Shown piece after piece: positions 25,101 to 36,314 of a stretch of 64,000 nt of DNA. A program made the position numbers and the translations under genes. Every line of letters begins with the position of its first letter. Within the stretch, counting starts at the first letter, position 1. The DNA is from Shinisaurus crocodilurus (Eukaryota > Chordata > Lepidosauria > Squamata > Shinisauridae), in assembly GCA_021292165.1 (NCBI GenBank), contig CM037876.1, positions 209,439,825 through 209,503,824 on the forward strand. The letters run 5' to 3'. Below the pieces are notes generated by a model that saw nothing but the letters and a program-made list of their open reading frames with translations, was not told where the DNA came from and ran no database searches.

Positions 25101-25639
25101 GCTGTGCACTATGCAACACAGCAGAACTATCACAGGTTTTACTTTTAATATTTTTTTGTTTTGTAGCAGTTCCTATCTTTTGGTAAGCATTCTTTATTTT
25201 AGAATATCCATTATTTTTATCTTTAAAAATAATAAAGAAAAGTTATAAATAGAAAAGGCATTCAGCTAACCTCTTACAGCTTACAGTTTTATTTTATTAT
25301 TATTTCTAAAGTGCTTATAGTGTTTACAGTATTTGAAGTGCTAAGTACTCGGTAATGTTGCCTCAAAGTAAAGCTGTGTTCCACTGATTTTTACCTAGCA
25401 CAAATTACATCAAAGTGGAAATTGAAAAAGAGACATACTTTAAAGCTCATTTTTGTAGTTAGTACCCAAACAACCTGTAGAACCTTGAAATAAAGGTTAC
25501 AGACCCTAGCTTTTTGCTACCCTAGCTCACTGCAGGCAGTACATCCGAAAAGCACAGCCACTCTGCTCACCTTTTCAACCCCCCTCAGCTCAGCACCCCA
25601 GGTGACCACCCAGTTCATCCACCCCTAAGGTCAGCCCTG
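22127..25639 (+). mobile_element. Possible full extent of the ZMYM1-like hAT element
   Basis: CAGGGCCAGTCCT at 22127 and AAGGTCAGCCCTG ending near 25639 are hAT-type inverted ends on either side of the decayed transposase. The 8 bp outside each end do not match, so the limits are tentative. Confidence 0.3.
23885..25096 (+). pseudogene. Decayed ZMYM1-like hAT transposase
   Basis: Pieces of one protein lie in different plus-strand frames. VVSDAASSSKESLTF is near 23920, VEFITSYRESGYAEVVIRVK near 24360-24410, and EIFKWEFFYTLVNTACVS near 24540. LTDGNHSGINGADLV follows near 24715-24755, and a C-terminal hAT dimerisation region, MTDVFPNIWAVLR...VASGECSFSKFKLIKTYL..., occupies 24843-25094. These follow in order the C-terminal half of zinc-finger MYM-type 1-like proteins, which derive from hAT transposases. 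Several frameshifts, an early stop near 24086, and a 22-bp fold-back insertion at 24272-24293 show it is dead. It reads in the direction opposite to the 5.9-kb hAT element and belongs to a different lineage. Confidence 0.75.
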
Positions 25640-26752
25640 ATGAACTGACACATGATAGAATTACATTAATGATAAAGACCCCACCCATAGAATGCAATAA
25701 TTTCATCCACTGAAAGGGTGTTATTTCCATATTTATTTCTCCTGCCCTCCATTCCCAATCAAGTGTATCAGATACTAGTTTGGGACCTGATTCAACTGGT
25801 CATGGGGCTTTTAATGTGAAAGCACAATAATATATTATTGGTTTTTGCTGCTGATTTTGAAACTGTGTTTTGAATTGTATCTCAGTGCCTTTTTAAGGTG
25901 CAAACTAGTGGCTCCCTATTCCTCTGAGACAACCTAATTGCACAATGGCTTCAGTGTAATAAAAATACTAATAATAGTAAATACTGTTGTAGTTTTTACT
26001 AGGAAGTATTTGAGCCAAATCCAAACTCTTTGCAAATCAACAGACAATTATTTTGTTTTGCTTGGCTCATCATTAGTAAATAGCACTGCCAGTTTAATTA
26101 CGTATAATCCATGCCTTGTGTTTCCCGTAGCACTGAGGACAATATGCCCAAGGGCTGTTATGAATATATCTATAACCAGGGCTTTTTTTCTCAGAGAAAA
26201 GGTGGTGGAACTCACCCCCCCTCCCCTAGCCACGCCCCTACCCACCCCTAGGACCGCCCCCTAAAACCGCCCCTTTAGAGAACAGGGATGCAAGTAAAAT
26301 TTGGGGGGGCTATAAAAGTAAATGTATGGAATTAAATAAAAAGCAATGCAGTAAAATGTGCAAAAAAATTTGGAATACTTACCAAAAGTAAGCTCAGAGA
26401 CATTTCCTTTTTGAAAGGTGTTTATTTATAAGTTTTGCAGTTACACAGACATATTAATCACAGTTTAGTAAAGTGAATACATGAAAAGAAAGGGGGGGGG
26501 ATAACAGGGGACCAATTACACATTGCCTAAGCAATGCCCATTGGGGGGGGGGTCAAGGAGTTAGGATGCAGTGGGAAGGTACCCATAACAATACAACAGC
26601 AGTCACACACACATTCGTTCAATCATTCACACTGATGCACCTTAAGCTTACTTAGGTCTCAGCCCCACCTCACTCCTGAGTTCAATTGAAACAAACGTTT
26701 TGTATCATATAAAGCCCTTTCCCGTTTAAATGTACCATCACCTCTGAAAGGC

Positions 26753-28992
26753 TCAGAGACATTTCCAGATGATTTCAGTGTTCTTGTCATATGCATCTTC
26801 TCTGCTTCTCTCCTTGCTTCTGACATCAGTAGCAGCATGACGACCACGAAGTAGCCATGAATCGACATATTTAGAGGGATCAAAACAACGTAGAGGAGGA
26901 CCATTAACTCTGATAAACAGTAGTCCTGAAATGGTTGTTGTCAGAAGGGAAGCTCTGTTGGGAGTAACTATTAAATTCATTTGTGAGAATCCTCTTTCAC
27001 ACTCACTGGATGAAATTGGGATACTTTCAATGGCATTTATAAGAGGGCACAGGTCATCAGGCAAGGTTTTCTCAATCAAATATTCTCTGAAAGCATGTAT
27101 CATTTTCCTTTCATTCAACTAGAATCTAATGGACAAATTTCTAATTTCATCCTCTCCAAAAGTAAGCTTTTTCTCAACATTGTCAGGCCAATGTTTGGAG
27201 TCAAGCACCCTGGTGCAGTTGGCAAAAGCAGAATCATTTTCAGTGAGCAGTCTACTCTCTATTGAAGATTTTAATTTTTCATAAAACGCATCAGGACCTA
27301 TGGGAGGGTCATTCTTAGCTTCTTTTCTGTAAAGGGAGATTCCCTGGAAACAGAGCTTTTCAGAGGCAACAGCTGCTTCTTTATAATAAGAACCTGGCTC
27401 TGTTCTTCTACTTTCAAAGAGTTGTACAACAGTTTGTATTTTTTTATTTGCCCTGTATAGATTTATTCTTCGCTCTTGCAACACCAAGCTTAATTCAGAC
27501 AACTCTTGAAGAGCATCGCACATGAGTCCCAAATCCAATAAAAAGTTTGTGCTGGTAATTTTTCTCAATAGGCCTTCATACATACAGCGTTCAGTCTTGT
27601 CCCGGGCGGTATCTTGCTTTGCTTCTTCAAAATGACGAACCAACACTCTGTAGCTTTCCCACACTGCTGACACAGAACGAAAAGTAGATGCCACCCATCT
27701 CGTACTGAGAACTCGTCCTATTTTAAAAAGCTGCGCCTCTAGGGAGCTAGCACAGGCTTGCAGTTCTCTGCTGTTTTTGGGAGATGCATGATATAGTACA
27801 TACAACTTATCCATAAAGGCCTTAAACCTATTAATTCCTGATGTTTGTTTGACCGTATCTCCAACTGACAATTCTAATCTGTGATTAGCACAGTGCCACA
27901 GAATAATTGAAGGAAATTTCTCCTTCAACAATGTCCCAACACCGCTCTTATTGCCTAACATCACGGCTGCACCATCACATGTAACACTGATCAAATGTTG
28001 TCTTAAGTAGTCGTCCATTATCCCATAAGAATGCAGGCAGTTAAGGAGAGAAGTGCAAATTCCTTTTGCGTTCACGCTTTCCAGTTGAACCAAATCAAGA
28101 AAGAAATTTACAGGGGAATCCATTGCACTGTTTGCAAGAAGAAATCGAACATATACAATCAGTGTAGATTTTTGACTTAAAGTGGTTGACTCATCAATAA
28201 TAAGGGCGATTTTACTTTTTGATCTTACGACTTCATTGACCAAGTTTTTTCTCATTTCTTGTGTGATGTGATTCACAATATTAATGCAGGCATTTGTTGA
28301 GTGAAGAATACGGCCCATATTAACGCCATTTAACTCCTGCAGATCTATTTCAGAGCAAAAACTATTGAAGGACTGGTTTTCTTTGGCTATCTTGTATGCA
28401 GTGCGAAAGATCTTAATAGTTATGTCTTTCTCTTGGGCCACGTGTTTTAAACAAATCGTTTCAAGATGTTCATTTTTTCGTTCCAAAAGAATTTTTAAGG
28501 CGGCCTTGTGTACAGAACTTTCTTTGTGCTCAAACATTTTTTTTCTTAAAGAAGTGAGCTGCTGTGATCGCTTGGTGCCATAACTGGTTACCTGATTATT
28601 TGCCCATTCCTTCGATATCTTCATGCCATTTTTTTTTCTATGCCAAGACTACCAACTTTTTTGCACACCTTGCACCCAAGCTTCTGATCATGGAAGTCAA
28701 GCCAATCGAACTTCTCGCAAAAAGAGTTTTTTTGATCCAAAGTCCAGCAACTTGGCCAGGCAGTTTCAGGACTTTCAAGATAATCTGGATCAGTGCAAGA
28801 AGGACCAGCATCAAGTGTGTCTGAAGTAGAAGGCAGAACTTCATCAGAAGACACAGAATCCAATTCAATTGGTGAAGAAACACATGAAGATGCAGACTGT
28901 AAAACAGTTTGACTGCTCTGCGTTCCCTGTCCTGGTTCACTTATTCGTAATTTTTTATTGCCGTGGGCAAAAAAGCTAGTTATCTTTTTCAT
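26753..28992 (-). pseudogene. hAT transposase, KIAA1586-like, broken by a homopolymer frameshift and one nonsense codon
   Basis: The frame opens at 28992 with MKKITSFFAHGNKKL. A TTF/BED-like zinc-finger segment (WLDFHDQKLGCKVCKK) follows. At the A9 run near 28630-28638 the frame shifts by one base and continues as a 501-residue ORF from 28624 to 27119. That ORF holds the hAT catalytic features: D144 in IIDESTT, D217 in TCDGAA, and CxxH in WHCANHR (C245, H248). A TAG at 27121-27119 interrupts the frame. In the same frame it then continues to 26753 with the C-terminal dimerisation region SSSECERGFSQMN, where the last acidic residue lies. All three acidic positions are therefore present and there are only two lesions over roughly 745 codons, so decay is recent. 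KIAA1586 is a domesticated relative; this copy sits inside an intact transposon, so it is the mobile form. Confidence 0.85.
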
Positions 28993-30394
28993 GGTAAAAA
29001 ATTAGAAAAAAAATGTACTTCTTTCTAAAGAAGTCTAGTAGATGAATAGATGGGGTGATGGATGAAGATGATCTGAAAATATAGATGAAAACGAACTAAC
29101 AACGACAGTAATGGCTTTGTATATTGTAAAGCACTAAGTTGTCAGGTCATATGAATAATAAACTAAAAAAGGTTATGTACAGCAATGATAAAAAAAATAA
29201 TAATCGACAAAGTTATTTTAATCAGGTTTTCTAATGATTTATAATAAACTTGATTGTTTAAATGGGTTGTAAAGGTAAAAAATGTTTTCCCTAAATAGCT
29301 TCCTTTACCTTAGTGCAGTCCTCCTTCACTTACCTCATCCTTCCATTTTGCTTTTAAATGTCCTTATTTCTTCTGAGAAATCCTCACTTCCTGTTCTTCT
29401 GTCTGTAACTCCACACAGTAATGCGAGGCTTTCTCCATGGTGTGGAGAAAGCCTCCTGAGGGGGCGAGCAGGAGTGTCAGGACGCCCACTAACACACAGC
29501 TAAACACACGTTAAACTGTTTAACGTACTTGGAAAGTGGGTGGGGGGACCTATACTGGCTGCTACTCAAATACCATACAGGTTTTGAAATGGCTCTCCTT
29601 CTTTGTAAGTGATTACAGAGCCCTGACCTGCCTCACTGATCACCTTTGTCACATTCTTGGTCATTTTTTTGAGATTGGCTGAAGCTCAGTGTTTGGTGCT
29701 CCAGTGCTTATCAAGTGAACATGTTATGCTATTCTGTTGTATCACACAAATTCAACTAGGGAATCCCTTGAATTCTTGCTTTCGACACTGGAGTCAGCAT
29801 CAGAATAAACACAGATGACCATTTCCTGTGTGGCTATGGCTTAAAAATGTCCCACAGTGTGGATATGATTGCACTGGGAACAGGTTGTCTGTGGGCTCCA
29901 GCCGTGTATGGTCCTGGCTCAGAACATACAGCCTGCTTCTCCGTGGCTGTGGTTTAGGACTGTGGTTGCAGGACTGTGAGACCAGGTAGAACAGAACACG
30001 GATCCCATCACACTGGACGCTTTTAAGGAGCAACCACACAGGAAGTGCTCATCTTGCACGTACAGCCTTACACTCTACTCCTTTCTCCAGCAAGGAATGT
30101 CTGTGGTGGATCAGATGACGTCTACGTCGCCTTGCATATGTGCAAAGGCATCTTTACAAAGGCCTCTAAGCTAGGCATGGGTGAACATTTTGTTTCAGTT
30201 CATTTTTTACCAAGAATTTATCAACATTCACAAATTGCTTCATATGTAGTCTTGTTCAGGCATTTGCCTGAACCTGTGAGGGTTTCAAGTGGCTAGAGTG
30301 GTGGGGCCGTTCACGCTGGCCCTTCCCACGATGTCTCCCGGTGCATGGGCCCCACCTCCCCTCAGTTCAGAAATTACCATGCTGAATAGGTAAG

Positions 30395-30465
30395 GTCTAA
30401 ATGAGAACTCTACTTGATGGCCTGTAGGCCCCTTCCAACTCTATGATCTATGAATCTATGAATGT
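30395..30465 (+). mobile_element. Short CR1 LINE 3' end nested in the hAT element
   Basis: CTTGATGGCCTGTAGGCCCC, CTTCCAACTCTATGATC and a (CTATGAAT)2 tail match the CR1 3' end known from birds and reptiles. AGAACTCT on both sides may be a chance or true duplication. Confidence 0.8.
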
Positions 30466-31249
30466 GAGTAGAACTCTCTGCCTGATGACCCCGATAAGGC
30501 AGGGTCTACCATCACGTGGAGAGCTCTACTTCCTTTACTAGCCCTTTTCAGGCATTCTTTATCCTGTGTTGACTGGACGTGCAAGGAGAACCCCTGTTCT
30601 CATGTGTTTCTGTTGCCCTGTATTCATAGAGGGCAGCGGTCTGGACTGGACAGGAGAGCCTCATCTATTTGTGGAGGCTCTACATGCGACACAGGGCCCT
30701 GATTTTCCAGGTTCCTGGATTGCGTGTAGAGCCACTGCGGATACCGGAGGATCTCCTCTTCAAAAGTGGCCCTCCGTGCATACAGGACGATGGATGCAAC
30801 AACAGAGGGGGGCAGGGCTGGAGCGCTCCTCTCCTCACATTTTCATTCAACACAGGACGAAGAACACCTGAAGAGGGCTCCTGTCAGAGACAGCTGCATC
30901 AGTAATACCCACTGTACACTCACAATATTTTCAGGGTAAAAAAAAAAGGATGTTATAATGCAACATTCATAATAGGAGCAGTTATGTGTCCAATGGCTAG
31001 TATGGGGGAACAACTGCACACTGATGGAATAGCAAGCAGCAATGCTGGCACCTTTTCCTGTGAAGCACAGTGCAAATAACTTCCCCCCCCCCCCAGCATG
31101 TGATGTGGGCAGGAGCAGGGCAGGCACAATGCTCCCCTGCTCAGGATGCCATGCACCACTTATTGGCCCAGCATCTGAGAACAGGGGTCAAGAAAGGGAA
31201 TATTTTATGGCTTTGGAACTGACACAAGGTATCTCAAATAATCGTTGAC

Positions 31250-31620
31250 TTAGGAGGGCTTCTTCACTGTCTTAACGGGAGCAGCAGGGACACACCCAGT
31301 GAAGGATGCTGTGCAAATGGAGAGGGAGGGGGTGGGAAAGAAGACGAGTGCAGTCACCCTTCTGGGCTGCCCTGGCAAACAGGACTTTGGTTGCGAGAGA
31401 CAGAGCTTTACAACAGCCCAGCTGGAGCGCGGCAGGAGAGGGAGACTTCTTGCCCGGAGTGTACTGGTTGCAGGCATCGCCAGGACTATAAGCGAAGTCA
31501 CTGGAGACCGAGCGCGCCCAGCTGCCAAGAGGACGAGAATTGGGCTGCAGCCTAGAGGGTCACTGCAAGCTCCCGCCCGCCCAGCGCGCTCCCTATTTCC
31601 CTCTGCTACGAGTTGAGGCA
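31250..31620 (-). promoter_or_regulatory. GC-rich segment inside the hAT element, possible transposase promoter/5' UTR
   Basis: This is a local CpG-containing stretch about 460-830 bp inside the right end and 2.3 kb upstream of the transposase start, within AT-rich surroundings. Position and composition suggest a promoter or leader exon. No splice site or TATA box is convincing. Confidence 0.3.
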
Positions 31621-32090
31621 TCCCCCAAAGTTCAGCACGGACTCTTCCTATTCGGGAAAGGGGTGGGGCTTCCGTTGATTCAACATGGTTTTGTTTGTTT
31701 TTTTAACTCGCTTGGAGGGGGAAGAACTCGGAACAGGACTTTGCTAGCTGCGCTTAATGCTGAAATGTACCTGCTGACAGATTTGCTCTCCGCTGGTTTT
31801 TCTATCTAGCCAGCCAGCAGTATATTATTATTACTACACTACTACCACATGTGGCTGTGCGAGTCTGGGTCTCGGTACTCTGCTTCCCACGCTCAGTTTT
31901 CTCGGGCGCTTCCACTTCACCCGGTCGTGAAGGCTCCACCCGGCGACAACCCAGAAGCGGAAGCACGAAGCAAAGGCACGCAATGCTTGCTAGGAGGCGG
32001 CAGGGGTTAATTATGGTCGGACACTGACAGAAAAAGGTGGCGGAACGCCGTTCCGGTGCGTTCCGCCAGAAAAAAAGCCCTGTCTATAAC

Positions 32091-33514
32091 CCTGGGCAAA
32101 GCACCCCATTACACTTCTATTTCCTATGTGCCTTTTCAGTCACTAAATAGGATTACCGTATGTTTAATCTCCTCAACAGCTTTATATTTTCATGATGTGC
32201 TGACATCTCTGCTTTGTCCTGTGTTCTGTCTGTTATTACACAGAGATATGTATAAGACATTTCAAATTGTTGAGCTGGCAAACGTTTCCTCTAAGTGGCT
32301 TTGGATTCCTCCTGGAATTCCAAAGAGATTTACTTGAATTGGTCTTTTGCTGTATGCCTTGCATGTTAATTTCATGCAACAGTCATTTGGCAGCCAAGTA
32401 CTAGATGTTTATGTCGATGAGACAGTTTTATTAGATTAAAAATGTCACCAGATGCAAGTCAAAATGTTTTGCAAAGCTATTTTAATAATGCACTAGCTTA
32501 TTTGATAAATAACCCACAGATTGTCTATTCTTTTACTGCTGTATTTTCCTTCCTACCCACACAAGAATACTATTATCCCGCTCAGAGTTGCTAGCAAATT
32601 GTAGGTCTCTGCCCACAGCTACTGAAAGTTGCACTTAATCTTTTGTGAAAAACTCTCCTCTACAGAGAAATGCATGTGAAATGCCATGGTGTTTTGTCTT
32701 GTTTTTCCTATTTCAACTTTATTTCATAGACCAAAAGGAGGAGGTAGAAATAAGTGTTGGGATGCTGCAGTTCTAGTCCAGCTACCTCATGGATATTCTA
32801 CACACCTGAAAACTTTTGTGTGCCCCCTGCCCAGTTACTCATCCTAGAAGTGCCCTAGAAACTATATGTATGTTTTAGCTAAGTATGATTTTAATTATCT
32901 ATCAACCTAACATGCTGTACAAAAGTAAAACCATAAAAACAGTCCCTGCCTGTTTGTTACACAAAATAATGAAACACATGTTTGCAAGCTAAATTTGACC
33001 TTTTGGTGCTCCATAGCCACTATGGATGCCTTTTTAAAATAATAATAATAATAATAACAACAACAACTACAACAACAACAACAACAACGTATGTGCTGCC
33101 CATGAGGGAGGGGGATCTGTGGGTCGAAAATGACCTCAGACCTCCTGCAGTTGCTACTTTCAAGTGGTAGGCATGCCCAAAGACAAGGCAAAAGGGATGG
33201 GGCCAAAATCCCCCCCAATACCAGCATATTTTAGCTTAAATTCTTACTGCCAGTAACTAAGCCTTGGGAGAAGATTTCAACCTTTTAAAATGGGGGGGGG
33301 AGGAACCACCAAATGTTCGGAGAGGGGGAAGTGGGAACCACCTGGTAACATGGAAGGGACATGGCCATCTGGGGAACTCCAGATGCCTGGATTTGTCCCC
33401 TGGGCATGAGGTTCAACACCCCTGCTCTAAGCACATAAAATTATAAATGCCAGAGTGGGATAATCCTGAGATGATTTGGGAATTTTGGGATAGAGAAATG
33501 ACATACTTCTAACA
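32091..33514. other. Nothing recognised except a microsatellite
   Basis: AT-rich intergenic sequence between the hAT element and the CR1-containing nest. Confidence 0.4.
33038..33088. repeat. (AAT)n/(AAC)n compound microsatellite
   Basis: AAT units run to about 33056, then AAC units to 33088. Confidence 0.95.
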
Positions 33515-33752
33515 ATGCAAAGTGAATTTTGGAAATCCACTGCAACAGGATGTGTTGATGGCCATTTGCTTTAAAAGGGGAATAGACAAATTAATGGAGG
33601 AAAGGTCTATTAGTGGCTATTGCACATACCACAATGGAACCTCCAGAGGCAGTAGACCTCCGAATATCACTTGCTTGTGGACAAACAATGCGGGAAGAGC
33701 TGTTGCCATCATGGTCCCCTGGAAGCATCTAGCTGGCTGCAGTTGGAAACGG
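33515..33752 (+). mobile_element. CR1 LINE 3' end, left part (interrupted)
   Basis: GGAAATCCACTGCAACAGGATGTG, GCTTTAAAAGGGGAATAGACAA and ATTAGTGGCTATTG match the CR1 3' region seen at 18340-18470. It resumes at 36579. Confidence 0.75.
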
Positions 33753-33936
33753 GGAAGGATCCAAAGGCGTGCTACTGCTAGCATTATTGGTGTTGCACTA
33801 GCAGAAACCAACACTTGTGTAATGTCAATTGCACTTGCTAGTGCGATGAGTTCCTTGGGTATCCCATTGCACTAGCAAGCACTATTAATGTTGCACAAAC
33901 ACTGGTTTCTGCTAGCCCAACATCAATGGTGCTAGC

Positions 33937-34498
33937 CATCATCATCAGGCGATCACTCGTGACCGAGTAAGATTGTCTTCCGGGATAAAAGGAGGAAATT
34001 CTAAAGAAGATTGTGTAGACTCTAGCAATGGGTCCGTAAGTGACTGTGGAGGCCAATTCTAGATCCACACAGCTTCCCACAGTGAGGACACAGGTTACCA
34101 GATAGAAGATGGTCCTGTAAAGGATTCATTTGACGTGCTTTTCGCTTAGCACGTTTCTCCCTTTCACCTTGCACTCGGGCTTCTTCAAAGTCCATGGAAC
34201 CTTTGTGAAAGGCCAACCTCCATTTAGATCGTTCATGGGCCAGAGCTTCCCAGTTTTCGATGTTTATATTGCATTTTTTTAGATTAGCCTTATGAACATC
34301 TTTAAACCTCTTATATTGACCACCGATATTCCGCTTTCCATCCTTGAGTTGGGAGTAAAGTAACTGCTTTGGGAGATGGCAGTCAGGCATTCAAACAACA
34401 TGACCGGTCCACTGAAGTTGGCGTTGAAGGATCATTTTTTCAATGCTAGTAGTCTTTGCTTCTTCTAGTACACTGAAATTTGTTCGTCTATCTTCCCA
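33937..34498 (-). mobile_element. LINE copy D, 3' part (sense on minus strand) of a 5'-inverted insertion
   Basis: This is the 3' end of the zinc-finger LINE, reading on the minus strand from the DRRTN-VLEEAK region to the zinc finger CPHCGKLCGSRIGLHSHLR and the (GAT)n tail beside GGTGCTAGC (33928-33936). Its 5' limit matches, apart from 18 missing bp, the point where the plus-strand part ends at 36547. Confidence 0.85.
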
Positions 34499-34576
34499 CT
34501 GGTTTCCCTTGTCAAGGGGAAACTTCCCACTGGTTCCCAGTGGTTTCCCTTGTCAAGGGGAAACTTCCCACTGGTG
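34499..34576. repeat. Filler with 41-bp tandem repeat and hairpin at the LINE inversion junction
   Basis: GGTTTCCCTTGTCAAGGGGA occurs at 34501 and 34542, and CTTCCCACTGG occurs three times. GTTTCCCTTG/CAAGGGGAAAC pairs as a hairpin. The sequence fills the join between the oppositely oriented LINE parts. Confidence 0.85.
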
Positions 34577-34960
34577 TGGGAATTATATATCGAACAGATG
34601 GAAAGCTTTTTAATCTCAGCAGGCTGAAAGCAAAAAGTAAGGTAATTACTACCTCCGTTGTGGAACTTCAGTATGCTGATGATAATGTGGTCTCCGCACA
34701 TTCAGAGGATGATCTCCAAACTATCCTAAATGCTTTTGCAGAAGCATACGAAAAACTTGGTCTCTCACTTAACATCAAAAAAACCAAAGTGCTTCATCAG
34801 CAAGTGCAAGCTAACCCTTTGGTGATGCCGGGACAATACTGGAAAATGTCGATCATTTTCTCTATCTTGTTACAGCTAACATCGACAGTGAAATCCAGCA
34901 TCATTTGAGCTCCGCAAGTGCCGCATTTTCTCGAATGAAACATAGAGTGTTCGAGGATCG

Positions 34961-35845
34961 GTGAGCCCGGCCGGGCATCTGCGAGGCCCGGCTGGGTGAA
35001 GTGATTGCCGCGCCGCATAGCAGCGGCGCGGCAAGGGGCCCTCGTGGGAGCGCGCAGCCCGTGGGGAGGGAGGCGCCACCCCCACCCACGCCTCGGCAGA
35101 TGCGGCAGGGCCGCGATGCTCCCCGCGCCGCTCATAGCGGCGCGCGGGCCTGTTGGCCGAAGCCTGGGGGGGGAAGCGCCGCCCCTACCCTCTCCGCGGC
35201 GTAATCCGGTGAGCCCGGCCGGGCATCTGCGAGGCCCGGCTGGGTGAAGTGATTGGGGCCCTCGAGGGAGCGCGCAGCTCGTGGGGAGGGGGAGACGCCA
35301 CCCCCACCCACACCTCGGCAGATGCGGCGGGGCCGCGATGTTCTGCGCGCCGCTGATAGCGGCGCGCGGGCCTGTTGGGCGAAGCCCCGGGGGGGAGAAG
35401 CGCCGCCCCCCCCGCGACGGAAGCAGCCGAGGCCGCCCGGGCATCCAGGTGGGCCCGGCCGGGTGAATTGGTCGCCGCGCCGCATCGTGGCGGCGCGGCG
35501 GGAGCCTCAGGTGAGAGGACGGCCTGGGGGGGTGGGAGGGAGGCGCCACCCCCACCCACGCTGCGGCGGAGGCGGCTGTGCCGCACTATCGCCGCGCCAC
35601 CAGCGGCGGTGCGGCGGGGCCACCTGGCGAAGCCCCGGGGGGGGAGAAGCGCCGCCCCCCCCCGTGACGATGGCAGCCGATGTTGGCCGGGCATCCACCT
35701 GGGCCCAGCCGGATGAATTGATCGCCGCGCCAGGGCACGGCCCGTGCGTGGGGTGGGGGGCGCCGCCCCCACCCCCGCCGAGGCTGAGGCCGCAGGGCCG
35801 CAGCGCTCTCTGTGCACGGGGCTGCCCGGTGAAGCCACATCCTAT
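34961..35845 (+). repeat. GC-rich minisatellite, four units of about 250 bp
   Basis: Units are anchored by GGGCATCT/C at 34975, 35223, 35441 and 35691 (spacings 248, 218 and 250). Unit 2 lacks about 30 bp containing GCCGCGCCGCATAGCAGCGG. Each unit shows a roughly 125-bp internal half-repeat with GAGGCGCCACCCCCACCCACG. CpG density is extreme, which explains the long stop-free frames on both strands. Confidence 0.85.
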
Positions 35846-36314
35846 GGATGTAAAAGGGGGCAGCACCCCTGTGCTGTGAGGGCAGTACTACCTGCTGGTC
35901 AGGGGTGATATGGGGCTTTCTGGGCGGTTGCAGGCCGGCGCTGCTCACAGCATACGTACGGCTACACAAGGAGAGCCATGCTGCCTGTGTTGGCAAGCGT
36001 CCCCTGGCCAAGGTAGACTGGTCTCATTTCTTGTGCCTTGATCCTCCATCCCCTCACCCTCCTCTCCGTTCTTATATCCCTTAGCTGACCGTGCACGTGT
36101 TCCTCTTCTCAGGCGATGAATTCTTGATCAGTGCCTCTGGAGCTGCAAAGAACAAAGAGGGTGTGGGTTGGGGCTGCTGGGCCTAATATTGGCTCCTGCA
36201 GCCCCGCCCCCATGCTGACTAATTACCTGCGTCAACAGGTAAGCCTCGACTCTCCTCCCCCACGTCCGCAAAGTTTCTCCCCGCCCACAGCTGCGCGTGC
36301 TCGGGGGAAGGTCC
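34962..36314. other. 1353-bp GC-rich insert inside the LINE, flanked by an exact 98-bp direct repeat
   Basis: The LINE sequence 34864-34961 is repeated exactly at 36315-36412, and between the two lies foreign DNA. The left part (to about 35845) is a tandem array; the right part (35846-36314) is single-copy here and includes TTCTTGTGCCTTGATCC. No terminal inverted repeats, poly-A tail or ORF with a recognisable product is seen. Confidence 0.85.

Larger units (their letters stand above)
26177..32082 (-). mobile_element. 5.9-kb hAT transposon (KIAA1586-like transposase) with TIRs and exact 8-bp TSDs
   Basis: The left end reads CAGGGCTTTTTTTCT and the right end is its exact 15-bp inverse. Both sides are flanked by the 8-bp duplication TCTATAAC (26169-26176 and 32083-32090), the hallmark of hAT insertion. 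Near the right end GGCGGAACGC pairs with GCGTTCCGCC as a subterminal hairpin. The transposase ORF lies on the minus strand at 28992-26753. About 3 kb between the ORF start and the right end is non-coding; it contains a short CR1 tail (30395-30465) and a GC-rich stretch (31250-31620) that could be the element's promoter. Confidence 0.93.

Noticed and set aside
31299..31616. Open frames on both strands in the GC-rich part of the 5.9-kb hAT element
   Set aside because: Neither resembles a known protein. They are antiparallel frames of a CpG-rich block.
34797..35879. Several overlapping open frames of 110-250 residues on both strands
   Set aside because: They lie in the GC-rich tandem array, where stop codons are rare. 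The products are low-complexity Pro/Arg/Ala/Gly and the frames exist on both strands at once.
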